Shown here piece after piece: positions 1-8,399 of a DNA stretch of 64,000 nucleotides. The notes beneath the pieces are model-generated. The model did no database searches, was not told where the DNA came from, and saw nothing but the letters and a program-made list of their open reading frames with translations. The stretch comes from Microthrixaceae bacterium (GTDB lineage Bacteria > Actinomycetota > Acidimicrobiia > Acidimicrobiales > Microtrichaceae): positions 1-64,000 of the forward strand of contig JAMLGK010000014.1 of assembly GCA_023957995.1 (NCBI GenBank), read 5' to 3'. The first letter of the stretch is position 1, and each line of letters opens with the position of its first letter. The position numbers and the translations under genes were made by a program.

Positions 1-394
1 GGGGTGCGATCGAGTGCGCCATCCAGGTGTAGCCGTCCGCGTACACGTTCAGTTCGGTTCCGAAGGGCTTCTTGTCCCCCACGTCCTTGGCCCGCTGGTA
101 TATGAGCGAGCGGATGTCCCTGTCGAACGGCCGTCCGTCGGTGTCGTTCTCCACGAGGTACTGGTGGAGTTCGGGACCCATGTCCTCGAGGAGGAACCGC
201 AGGTGGCCCGCGAGGGGGAAGTTCCGCAGGATGGAGTGCCGCTGCTGGAAGTAGTCGTAGATCCCCAGAAGGGCGAGCGGAACCAGGAGGATCTCTGCAA
301 GCAGGTACCAGGGGCTGAGCAACGCCAGGCCTGCGAACACAAGAGCCAGCAGAATCACGGCCCAGAGCAACTTCGTACGTATGGACTCGACCAT
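1..394 (-). CDS. FMN-binding glutamate synthase family protein (5' part, runs off left edge)
   Basis: Only the first 131 codons are in the window. The ATG at 394 begins a protein with a hydrophobic N-terminal segment (about residues 9-37), followed by RNFPLAGHLRFLLEDMGPEL, then DTDGRPFDRD and KPFGTELNVYADGYTWMAHS. This order is typical of the membrane-associated FMN-binding glutamate synthase family (GltB-like FMN/Fe-S domain) rather than of full-length GltB, which starts with an amidotransferase domain. The FMN and 3Fe-4S parts would lie beyond the edge. The gene is divergent from the malic enzyme, with a 94-bp shared gap holding a palindrome. The physiological substrate of this family is poorly known. 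Family assignment is likely; function is inferred. Confidence 0.75.
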   Translation of the reverse strand, partial: MVESIRTKLLWAVILLALVFAGLALLSPWYLLAEILLVPLALLGIYDYFQQRHSILRNFPLAGHLRFLLEDMGPELHQYLVENDTDGRPFDRDIRSLIYQRAKDVGDKKPFGTELNVYADGYTWMAHSIAP

Positions 395-456
395 CGAGGC
401 TCCTCTCGTTGCGCTGCACGCTAGCGGCGACCCCGGCGCCAGGGCCTCACCTTCTC

Positions 457-479
457 GGGGTGATCCGACAAATCACCCC
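457..479. promoter_or_regulatory. Perfect 8-bp inverted repeat, operator-like
   Basis: GGGGTGAT and ATCACCCC flank a 7-nt spacer between the divergent glutamate synthase-family gene and the malic enzyme. It ends 9 bp before the ATG at 489. It could be an operator for the divergent pair or, if transcribed, a hairpin over the malic enzyme ribosome-binding region. No T-run follows. Confidence 0.4.
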
Positions 480-488
480 TGGAGATGG

Positions 489-2252
489 ATGCGCAACGAA
501 CCGGCAGTGGCTAGTTTCGCCACACGCCTCCGAAAGGGTCCCTCCGTGGCTTCTCGACATTTCGAAGTGGAACCGCATTCAGACGGGTCGAAGTCGCTCG
601 TCGTCCACTCCCGTGGGATGGACGTCCTGGACAACCCCCAGCTCAACCGGGGTACGGGGTTCACCCAAGCAGAGCGGGACCACCTGGGGCTGCACGGTCT
701 GCTCCCCGCAGCGGTCGAAACCCTCGACCAACAGGTGGCGCGCAACTACGACTCGTTCCTCGCGGCCGAGACCGACATCGACAAGTGGGAGTTCCTCACC
801 GGACTGCACGACACCAACGAGGTCCTCTTCTACCGGCTCGTCGGTGAACACGTCACCGAGATGCTTCCGATCGTCTACACGCCCACCGTGGGCACCGCCA
901 TCGAGGAATTCAGCCACCTCTTCCGTCGACCCCGGGGAGTCTTCCTCAACGTCGAGGACATCGACGGAATCGACCGGGCCCTGGCCGCCACAGGGCTCGG
1001 CCCCGACGACGTGGATCTCGTCGTGGCCTCTGATGCCGAGGCGATCCTCGGCATCGGTGACTGGGGTGTGGGCGGTGTGGACATCTCGATCGGCAAGTTG
1101 GCCGTGTACACCGTCGCAGGCGGGATCGACCCCACCCGGGTGCTCGCGGTCGGCCTCGATGTCGGAACGAACCGCGAGAAGCTCCTGACCGATCCCCGGT
1201 ACCTCGGTCTGAAGCGCTCACGCGTCAGGGGCGAGGAGTACGACCGCTTCATCGATGAATACGTGGCCCGGGCCTCGGAACGGTTCCCCAACGCGATCCT
1301 GCACTGGGAGGACTTCGCCGCTCCGACGGCCCGTGGGATCCTGGGCCGTTACGGGGACAAGCTCTGCACCTTCGACGACGACATCCAGGGAACCGCAGCG
1401 GTCGGGCTGGCATGTGCACTGTCGGGCGTGAGGGTCTCCGGCCGACGTCTGGTCGACCAGCAGATAGTCGTGTTCGGGGCCGGATCGGCCGGCGTCGGCA
1501 TCGCGGACCTCATCCGTCTCGCCCTCGAGGACGAGGGGCTCACGCCCGAGCAGTCCGCCGGCAGGATCTGGCTCATCGACCGTCCTGGCCTGTTGACGAG
1601 CGACATGGACCTGGCGGACTACCAGAAGCCCTACGGCAAGGACCCCGAACTGGCCACCCAGTGGCGTGCCGCAGACGGCACGCTCGGGCTGGCCGAGGTG
1701 ATCGCGAACCTCGAACCGACCATGCTCGTGGGCACATCGGGCGTGACCGGCGCGTTCAGCGAGGAGATCATCCGCTCGTTGCACTCGGGATGTGACCGAC
1801 CGGTCGTGCTGCCCATGTCGAACCCGACGTACCTGGCTGAGCAGACCCCCGCGAACATCCTCGCCTGGACCGACGGCCAGGCCCTGGTTGCGACCGGGAG
1901 CCCGTTCGGGCCCGTGGATCTCGACGGCACCACCTACATGATCGGCCAGGCCAACAACGCACTGTTGTTCCCCGGCCTCGGGTTGGGCACGATCGTGTGC
2001 AGATCATCGCTGATCAGCGACAAGATGTTCCTCGCCGGGGCGCGCGCACTGGCCAGCCTGGCGGACCCCTCCGATCCCTCCAAGGGCCTGCTGCCGAGCA
2101 TCGAGAGGCTCCGGGAGGTGTCCGCCACGGTTGCGGTCGAGGTGATCAAGGCCGCTGTGGCCGCCGGACTCAACAGGGTGCCGGTAGAAGATCCGATCGA
2201 AGCGGTGGAGACCGCCATGTGGAATCCGGAATACCTGCCGATCAATCACTAG
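489..2252 (+). CDS. Malic enzyme (NAD-type, malate to pyruvate + CO2)
   Basis: This is oxidative decarboxylase of malate in the cytoplasm, close to E. coli MaeA in length (587 aa from this start) and layout. Seen: NPQLNRGTGFTQAERDHLGL, LPIVYTPTVG with the catalytic Tyr near residue 130, SIGKLAVY with the catalytic Lys near 203, metal-binding WEDFAAPTA and FDDDIQGTAAV near 295, and the dinucleotide fold FGAGSAGVGIADL near 330. The start is uncertain. ATG 489 has a GGAG only 4 nt upstream; GTG 546 and ATG 618 are in frame, and the well-conserved region begins at about 618. It heads a co-directional run with poxB (72 bp on) and cydABDC, so its pyruvate product can feed the next enzyme. Confidence 0.93.
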   Translation: MRNEPAVASFATRLRKGPSVASRHFEVEPHSDGSKSLVVHSRGMDVLDNPQLNRGTGFTQAERDHLGLHGLLPAAVETLDQQVARNYDSFLAAETDIDKWEFLTGLHDTNEVLFYRLVGEHVTEMLPIVYTPTVGTAIEEFSHLFRRPRGVFLNVEDIDGIDRALAATGLGPDDVDLVVASDAEAILGIGDWGVGGVDISIGKLAVYTVAGGIDPTRVLAVGLDVGTNREKLLTDPRYLGLKRSRVRGEEYDRFIDEYVARASERFPNAILHWEDFAAPTARGILGRYGDKLCTFDDDIQGTAAVGLACALSGVRVSGRRLVDQQIVVFGAGSAGVGIADLIRLALEDEGLTPEQSAGRIWLIDRPGLLTSDMDLADYQKPYGKDPELATQWRAADGTLGLAEVIANLEPTMLVGTSGVTGAFSEEIIRSLHSGCDRPVVLPMSNPTYLAEQTPANILAWTDGQALVATGSPFGPVDLDGTTYMIGQANNALLFPGLGLGTIVCRSSLISDKMFLAGARALASLADPSDPSKGLLPSIERLREVSATVAVEVIKAAVAAGLNRVPVEDPIEAVETAMWNPEYLPINH

Positions 2253-2324
2253 TCGGATCACCGCCCAGCCGATCGACCAGACAGCCGACCAACACGCCAG
2301 CGGCGTACGCCAAGGAGACATCAC

Positions 2325-4067
2325 ATGTCGAAGACCGTTGCCGAAGTGCTCGTGGACCAGATGGTCGAAGCCGGGATCGCCAAGGTCTACGGGATCGTCG
2401 GTGACTCCGCGAACCCGATCGTCGACGCCCTGCGCCGCCACGAGGCGGAGATCGAGTTCGTCCACGTGCGCAATGAGGAGGCCGGAGCATTCGCGGCCGG
2501 GGCCGACGCACAGATCTCGGGGCGCCCGACCGCTGTGCTGGGCTCGTCCGGCCCGGGCAGCGTCCACCTCCTGAACGGCCTGTACGACTGCCAGCGGAAC
2601 GGCGCACGGGTGTTCGCCATCGCCACACACATCCCGAGCACCGAGATCGGAACCGGCTACTTCCAGGAGACCAATCCCGAGCAGATCTTCTCGGGCTGCT
2701 GCAACTACATAGGCACCCTGACAACACCGGATCAGATGCCTCGGCTGTCCGAGCTCGCCCTGCAGGCGGCCATCCTGGGGCGCGGGGTCGGGATGGTGAT
2801 CGTCCCCGGGGACATCGCCGCCCGAGAGGTGAGCCACGAGATGGTCAAACACCCGATCATCACGGAGCGGCCCGTGATCCGGCCGTGCGACTCGTCGCTG
2901 GACGAGGCCGCCGAGGTGATCGCTGGTGCATCCAACATCGCCATCTACGGCGGCGAGGGCACCCGGGCGGCCAGGAACGAGGTGCTGCAACTCTCAGCTG
3001 CGCTGAAGGCACCGATCGCGTACGCCTACCGGGGCAAGGACGTCCTCGAGGCCGACAACCCCAACGCTGTCGGCATGACCGGGCTGCTCGGTTGGGGCGG
3101 GGCCGCCGGCGCCCTCGGAAGCTGCGACCTGTTGATCATGCTGGGAACCGACTTCCCCTATCACGCCTTCCTCCCGTCCGGCCCGAAGATCATCCAGGTG
3201 GACGACAATCCCGCTCACCTGGGCCGTCGGGCGAGCGTTGACGTGGGGCTCGTCGGCGACGTGGGAGAGACGCTCCGTGCGCTGCTGCCACGGATCTCCG
3301 CCCGCTCCGACACCAAGTTCCTGGACGCGGTCACCAAACACCACCACAAGGCGGTCGAGAAGCTCCAGACCTACGTCACCCACGAGGGCAGCGGCGAGGG
3401 CCTACGGCCCGAGATGGTCGCCAGCACCCTCAGCGACCTGGCCGACGACGATGCGGTCTTCACCGTCGACACCGGCATGTGCAATGTCTGGGGTGCCCGC
3501 TACCTCCACATGCGCGAGGGGCGGAGGATCCTGGCTTCGTTCAGCCACGGCTCGATGGCCAACGCGATGCCACAGGCCATCGGGGCCAAGATCGGCTCAC
3601 CGGACCGTCAGGTGATCGCGATGTGCGGGGACGGCGGGTTCACGATGCTGATGGGAGAACTCCTCACCGCATCGGGGCTGGACGTACCGGTGAAGTTGAT
3701 GGTGTTCAACAACTCCACCCTCGGGATGGTGCGCGCCGAGATGATGGTCATGGGCTACCAGCCCTGGGGCACCGACGTGAAGAACCCCGATTTCGGCGCT
3801 CTGGCCAACGCCGTCGGTGTTCACGGCGAACGGGTGACGACAGCGGATCAGATCGCTCCGGCCATCGAGCGTGCATTCGCCCACCCCGGACCTGCGCTCA
3901 TCGACTTCGTGACCGATCCGAGGGCACTGTCGATGCCACCCCAGACCACTCTCGAACAGATCAAGGGCTTCGCGCTCACGACATCCAAGTTGACCTTCGG
4001 CGGCGAGTTCGCCGAGGTCTGGGCACAGGCCCGCTCGAACATCCGCGACATCGGCCAGGTCCTCTGA
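2325..4067 (+). CDS. poxB: Pyruvate dehydrogenase (quinone), PoxB
   Basis: ThDP- and FAD-dependent peripheral membrane flavoenzyme that turns pyruvate into acetate and CO2 and passes electrons to the quinone pool. The 580 aa match the family length (E. coli 572). The catalytic Glu lies in VRNEEAGAFAAG near residue 51; GYFQETNPEQIFSGCCNY is typical of PoxB; the ThDP/Mg motif MCGDGGFTMLMGELL lies near 435. The C-terminal tail (VWAQARSNIRDIGQVL) is amphipathic in appearance, as in the lipid-binding tail of PoxB. Start ATG has AAGGAG 6-8 nt upstream. It sits directly before the cytochrome bd genes, which would reoxidise the quinol it makes. Confidence 0.95.
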   Translation: MSKTVAEVLVDQMVEAGIAKVYGIVGDSANPIVDALRRHEAEIEFVHVRNEEAGAFAAGADAQISGRPTAVLGSSGPGSVHLLNGLYDCQRNGARVFAIATHIPSTEIGTGYFQETNPEQIFSGCCNYIGTLTTPDQMPRLSELALQAAILGRGVGMVIVPGDIAAREVSHEMVKHPIITERPVIRPCDSSLDEAAEVIAGASNIAIYGGEGTRAARNEVLQLSAALKAPIAYAYRGKDVLEADNPNAVGMTGLLGWGGAAGALGSCDLLIMLGTDFPYHAFLPSGPKIIQVDDNPAHLGRRASVDVGLVGDVGETLRALLPRISARSDTKFLDAVTKHHHKAVEKLQTYVTHEGSGEGLRPEMVASTLSDLADDDAVFTVDTGMCNVWGARYLHMREGRRILASFSHGSMANAMPQAIGAKIGSPDRQVIAMCGDGGFTMLMGELLTASGLDVPVKLMVFNNSTLGMVRAEMMVMGYQPWGTDVKNPDFGALANAVGVHGERVTTADQIAPAIERAFAHPGPALIDFVTDPRALSMPPQTTLEQIKGFALTTSKLTFGGEFAEVWAQARSNIRDIGQVL

Positions 4068-4089
4068 CCGAGACCTGAGCCACCGACAG

Positions 4090-4153
4090 CCAGGCCACAG
4101 ACATCCAGCTACAGACATCCAGGCCACAGAAACCCAGACCACAGGCATCAAGC
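4090..4153. repeat. Degenerate ~15-bp tandem repeats between poxB and cydA
   Basis: Four to five imperfect copies of a unit like CCAGGCCACAGACAT fill most of the 114-bp gap. No hairpin or promoter is obvious to me. This belongs to the set of short-period repeats seen at many gene junctions in the window. Confidence 0.7.
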
Positions 4154-4181
4154 CAGACCGACAGACGACCCGGAGCACCAG

Positions 4182-5591
4182 ATGACCACCGAGATGCTGC
4201 ACCGAATCCAGTTCGGGTTGACGATCAGCTTCCACTTCATCTTCCCGCCGATGTCCCTGGGCGTCGGACTGATCCTGGTGATCCTCGGCATCAAGTCGGT
4301 GCGCACCGGTGATCCCAAGTGGCGCCAGCTCTCGCTCTTCTGGGTGAGGATCTACGGACTCATCTTCGCGATGGGGATCGCAACGGGGATCGTGCAGGAG
4401 TTCCAGTTCGGCACCAACTGGTCGGAGTACTCGCGCTTCGTCGGGAACATCTTCGGCGCGTTGCTGGCAGCGGAGGGGATCTTCGCCTTCATGCTCGAAG
4501 GCGGATTCCTGGGCCTGATGCTCTTCGGCGGCTCCCGACTGGGAAACAAGATGTGGCTCTTCGCCACCACGATGGTGGTCACCGGAGCCACGTTCTCAGC
4601 CACCTGGATCGTCATGGCCAACTCCTGGATGCAGACACCCCAGGGTTACGAGGTCAAGGACGTCGGACAGGGCACCCAGGCCTTCATGACCAGCTTCCGC
4701 GAGGTCGTGTTCACCCCCTCGTTCGGACCGCGCATCACCCACCTCCTGGCTGCCTCGTGGATGGTCGGAGCCTCACTGGTGATGAGCGTCGGCGCCTACT
4801 ACCTGCTCAAGAAGCGCCATGTCGATCTGGCTCGCACGATGATCCGGGTGGCCCTACCGATCTTCACGGTTCTCGCAGTTCTGCAGGTGTTCGTCTTCGG
4901 AGCGAACCAGGCGGTGGAGGTCACCAACGAGCAGCCCGAGAAGCTCGCCGCCATGGAGGGTGTGTACGAGTCCCAGAGCTGTGCACCGATGTACCTCGTC
5001 GGTTGGACGAACCCACAGAACGAAACCACCACCGGCCTGCACATCCCCTGCCTGCTGAGCTTCCTCAGCTACCAGGACACCGATGCGACCGTGACCGGCC
5101 TGGAGGCGTTCCCGAAGGACCAATGGGCACCGGCCGCCCTGGTGTTCCAGGTGTACCACCTGATGATCGACCTCGGAATGCTGTTCATCCTCATCGGAGC
5201 GGTGGCGTGCGGTCTGTGGATCTGGAAGCGGAAGCTCTGGCAGAACCGGTGGATGCTGAGGGTCCTGGTGGGGAGCATCGTGCTCACGCAGTTGGCGACC
5301 CTGTCGGGCTGGTGGACCGCAGAGTTCGGACGACAACCCTGGATCGTCTGGCACGAGCTGACGACCAGTGGGGCCCAGTCTCCGAACGTGACGTTCTCGC
5401 AGGTCGCGTTCTCGATCGGCATGTTCGTGGTGCTCTACACGCTGTTGTTCATCGTCTTCCTGCGGTTGCTGGACCGTCAGATCAAGGCCGGGCCCGAGCC
5501 ACCACCCGACATGGAGGAGACCGCTTCCCTGCCGGATTCGTTCGGCGAGGTGTTCCGCCACCGCTCTCGTGTGTCCTCAGGGGGTGACTGA
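4182..5591 (+). CDS. cydA: Cytochrome bd ubiquinol/menaquinol oxidase subunit I
   Basis: Haem-bearing subunit of the terminal quinol oxidase in the cytoplasmic membrane. At 469 aa it lacks the long Q-loop extension of E. coli CydA, so it is of the short-loop class. Visible landmarks: N-terminal LHRIQFGLTISFHFIFPP with the haem b595 His, FGTNWSEYSRFVGNIFG, and the highly conserved quinol-site motif GRQPWIVW near residue 385. About nine membrane spans are expected and hydrophobic blocks fit. ATG has GGAG 7 nt upstream. It is followed by cydB after 2 nt, so the two are translationally coupled. Confidence 0.97.
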   Translation: MTTEMLHRIQFGLTISFHFIFPPMSLGVGLILVILGIKSVRTGDPKWRQLSLFWVRIYGLIFAMGIATGIVQEFQFGTNWSEYSRFVGNIFGALLAAEGIFAFMLEGGFLGLMLFGGSRLGNKMWLFATTMVVTGATFSATWIVMANSWMQTPQGYEVKDVGQGTQAFMTSFREVVFTPSFGPRITHLLAASWMVGASLVMSVGAYYLLKKRHVDLARTMIRVALPIFTVLAVLQVFVFGANQAVEVTNEQPEKLAAMEGVYESQSCAPMYLVGWTNPQNETTTGLHIPCLLSFLSYQDTDATVTGLEAFPKDQWAPAALVFQVYHLMIDLGMLFILIGAVACGLWIWKRKLWQNRWMLRVLVGSIVLTQLATLSGWWTAEFGRQPWIVWHELTTSGAQSPNVTFSQVAFSIGMFVVLYTLLFIVFLRLLDRQIKAGPEPPPDMEETASLPDSFGEVFRHRSRVSSGGD

Positions 5592-5593
5592 CC

Positions 5594-6613
5594 ATGTGGC
5601 TCAACATCGTCTGGTTCGTTCTGTACGTCGTGATAATCGGCGGCTACGTGATACTCGACGGCTTCGATCTCGGAGTCGGGATGCTGTCGCTGTTCGTGGC
5701 ACGCACGGACACCGAGCGGAGGCTGGTCCTCAACAGCATCGGACCCATCTGGGACGGCAACGAGGTCTGGTTGGTGCTGGGTGGAGGAGCGCTGTTCGCC
5801 GCGTTCCCACTCGTGTACGCGTCGTTGTTCTCCGGGTTCTACATAGCCATGATGCTGGTGCTGTTGGTGCTGATCCTCCGCACCGTCGCGATCGAGTTCC
5901 GTTCGAAGCGGGAGAGCGCCCGGTGGCGGTCCATGTGGGACGGCTTCTTCTTCGCCTCGTCGCTCGGGATCGCTCTGCTGCTCGGCGTGGCACTGGGCAA
6001 CGTGATCCGTGGGGTTGCCCTCGACGCCGAGGGCAACATGGACATCTCGCTGATCGACCTTCTCAATCCGTACGCACTCGCGGTCGGGGTCACGGGACTC
6101 GCCATGTTGAGCCTCCACGGAGCATTCTTCCTCACCCAGAAGCTCGAGGGCGACCTCCTCGAACGGGTGCGCGGTCTCATTCCGGGTCTCATGGCAGCCT
6201 TCTTCGTGTTGACCACGATCCTCGTGGTCTGGACGGTCACACTCGACAGCGAGATCGTCGACAACTTCGAGGACCGACCCTGGACCGTCGTGTTCCCGAT
6301 CGCTGCTCTCGGGGTGAGCGTCCTCGGCTGGTGGTTCATGCGTCGCGGGACCTACCTGGCGTCCTTCGCCTGTTCCTCGGGGACGATCGCGTTCCTGATG
6401 GCCTCGGTCGCAGCTGGGCTCTACCCCGTGATGCTGCCGTCGTCGATCGACGCCGCCAACGATCTCACCATCTACAACGCGGCGTCGGCCGAGGAGACGC
6501 TGATGGTCATGTTCGTGATCGCAGTGATCGGGATGCCCTTCGTCCTGCTCTACACCGCGGGCGTGTACTACTTCTTCCGGGGCAAGGTCCGCCTCGACGA
6601 ACACAGTTACTGA
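5594..6613 (+). CDS. cydB: Cytochrome bd oxidase subunit II
   Basis: Membrane partner of CydA (339 aa). Diagnostic features are GGYVILDGFDLGVGML at the N-terminus, IGPIWDGNEVWLVLGGGALF and FSGFYIAMMLVLLVLILR. It has eight or so hydrophobic segments. The start ATG lies 2 nt after the cydA stop, preceded by a purine-rich GGGGGTGA. cydD follows after 13 bp, giving a classical cydABDC order with maturation genes downstream. Confidence 0.97.
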   Translation: MWLNIVWFVLYVVIIGGYVILDGFDLGVGMLSLFVARTDTERRLVLNSIGPIWDGNEVWLVLGGGALFAAFPLVYASLFSGFYIAMMLVLLVLILRTVAIEFRSKRESARWRSMWDGFFFASSLGIALLLGVALGNVIRGVALDAEGNMDISLIDLLNPYALAVGVTGLAMLSLHGAFFLTQKLEGDLLERVRGLIPGLMAAFFVLTTILVVWTVTLDSEIVDNFEDRPWTVVFPIAALGVSVLGWWFMRRGTYLASFACSSGTIAFLMASVAAGLYPVMLPSSIDAANDLTIYNAASAEETLMVMFVIAVIGMPFVLLYTAGVYYFFRGKVRLDEHSY

Positions 6614-6626
6614 CAAGCTCCGTGGC

Positions 6627-8399
6627 GTGAGCGAACCGGAGCACCGAGGCCCCAGGGGGCCCGCGGTGGGCCTGCTGCTGTCACACCGGGCGCCTCGGAG
6701 GTGGCTGCTGGTCGGGGCCGGCGGCACATTGGTGGCGAGCCTGGCCCAGATCGCCTGGATACTCCTGCTGGCATCGATCATCGACACCGTGTTCACCGAT
6801 GGCGCGGACATCGCAGCGATCTCCACCCGCATGATCGTGATGTCGGGCATCCTGGTGCTCCGGGGCCTCGCCCTCTGGTCGGTCGAGGCCGCCACCCAGC
6901 GGGCATCGAACCGACTCAGGGTCGAACTCCGGGGCGAGCTCGCCACCCAGCTGGTGAGGGGGGACCCACGACGGGGCACCGGCGACGGCATCGGCGAGGT
7001 CACCGGCGCGCTGACCGAAGGGGTCGAGGCGATGGGTGGATTCGTCACCAAGTACCTGCCCGCCATGTTCTCGGTGGTCCTGGTCCCCCTGCTCGTGGCC
7101 GCTGCGGTGACCGTGCTCGATCCGCCGACGGTGGCGATCCTCCTGTTCGCCGGTCCGATGCTGGTGCTGTTGCTGGCCGTCATCGGCCGACGCACCGCGG
7201 AGCTCACGCGCCGCCGCTTCGACGAACTCGGTTGGCTCCGGGGTTTCTACCTCGACCTGTTGGCGGGACTGGGAACCCTCAAGGCCTTCGGGCGCAGCGC
7301 GGACGGCGCCGAGATGATCGAGACCACGAGCAGGCGTTTCGGCGACACCACGATGGAGGTCCTTCGCACGGCCTTCCAGACCTCCTTGGTGATGGAATGG
7401 GCAGCAACCGCGGCCACAGCTCTGGTCGCGGTGGAGGTCAGCTTCCGCCTCATCGAGGGACACCTGTCGTTCGGGACCGCCCTGGCGGTACTGGTGTTGA
7501 CTCCGGAGTTCTTCGTACCGTTCCGCCGTCTGGCGATCGAGTACCACTCGGGGCAGTCGGGCGATGCCGCAGCCGCCGCGATCGGCGAGCTGCTGCGTCC
7601 ATCCGATCCGGCGGGACCACACCGAGGGGGAGGGCCCGCAAGGATCACCCCGACAGGCCGGTCGTTCACCCTGGCGCTCGAGGGGGTCAGCTACACCTAT
7701 CCGGGCTCCGACGCAGCAGCGCTCGACAACCTGGACCTCGTTGTCGAAACCGGTGAGACCCTGGCTCTTGTCGGTCCGAGCGGCGCGGGCAAGTCGACGA
7801 TCGCCTCCCTGCTGCTGAGGTTCATAGATCCGAAGACCGGTCGCGTGACCGTCGACGGAGAGGACCTGTGTGCCGTCGATCCCGCTGTCTGGCGCAGGCA
7901 GGTCGCATGGATACCCCAACGACCGACGTTGTTCGCGGGAACGGTGGCGGAGAACATCTCGCTCGGTGAGCCCGACGCCACCCGCTCCCGGATCGAGACC
8001 GCGGCGGAACGAGCCGGCGTGAGCGACGTGATCACCGCCCTCCCAAGTGGATTCGACACCGAACTCGGCGAGGGTGGACAGACCCTGAGCGGTGGCGAGC
8101 GCCAACGGCTGGCGATCGCACGGGCCTTCCTCCGCGACGCCCCCCTCGTGCTTCTCGACGAGTTCACCGCCCACCTCGATCCCCGCACCGAGGAGTCGGT
8201 GCTCGAGGCGGCGGGGAAGCTGCTCGAGGGTCGCACGGCACTACTGATCGCGCACCGCGTGGCCACCGCACGTTCTGCTGACCGGATCGCGGTCATCCAC
8301 GAGGGGCACGTGGTGGAGACCGGTACCGATGCCGACCTGATGAACGCACGAGGTCGGTGGTACGACATGAGCACGGCTGCGGACGGGGTCTTGCGATGA
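6627..8399 (+). CDS. cydD: Thiol reductant ABC exporter subunit CydD
   Basis: Half-transporter (590 aa) with an N-terminal six-helix membrane domain and a C-terminal ATPase. With CydC it forms the cysteine/glutathione exporter needed for cytochrome bd assembly. Walker A GPSGAGKST lies near residue 383, the signature LSGGERQRLAIARAF near 488 and Walker B VLLDEFTAHLD near 506. The start is GTG at 6627, 13 bp after cydB. The stop overlaps the cydC ATG (ATGA), showing coupling. Confidence 0.93.
   Translation: MSEPEHRGPRGPAVGLLLSHRAPRRWLLVGAGGTLVASLAQIAWILLLASIIDTVFTDGADIAAISTRMIVMSGILVLRGLALWSVEAATQRASNRLRVELRGELATQLVRGDPRRGTGDGIGEVTGALTEGVEAMGGFVTKYLPAMFSVVLVPLLVAAAVTVLDPPTVAILLFAGPMLVLLLAVIGRRTAELTRRRFDELGWLRGFYLDLLAGLGTLKAFGRSADGAEMIETTSRRFGDTTMEVLRTAFQTSLVMEWAATAATALVAVEVSFRLIEGHLSFGTALAVLVLTPEFFVPFRRLAIEYHSGQSGDAAAAAIGELLRPSDPAGPHRGGGPARITPTGRSFTLALEGVSYTYPGSDAAALDNLDLVVETGETLALVGPSGAGKSTIASLLLRFIDPKTGRVTVDGEDLCAVDPAVWRRQVAWIPQRPTLFAGTVAENISLGEPDATRSRIETAAERAGVSDVITALPSGFDTELGEGGQTLSGGERQRLAIARAFLRDAPLVLLDEFTAHLDPRTEESVLEAAGKLLEGRTALLIAHRVATARSADRIAVIHEGHVVETGTDADLMNARGRWYDMSTAADGVLR

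Noticed and set aside
5477..7207. A 576-codon open frame antisense to cydA/cydB/cydD
   Set aside because: Composition is shadow-like (Ser/Arg/Glu/His-rich) and it crosses three well-supported genes.
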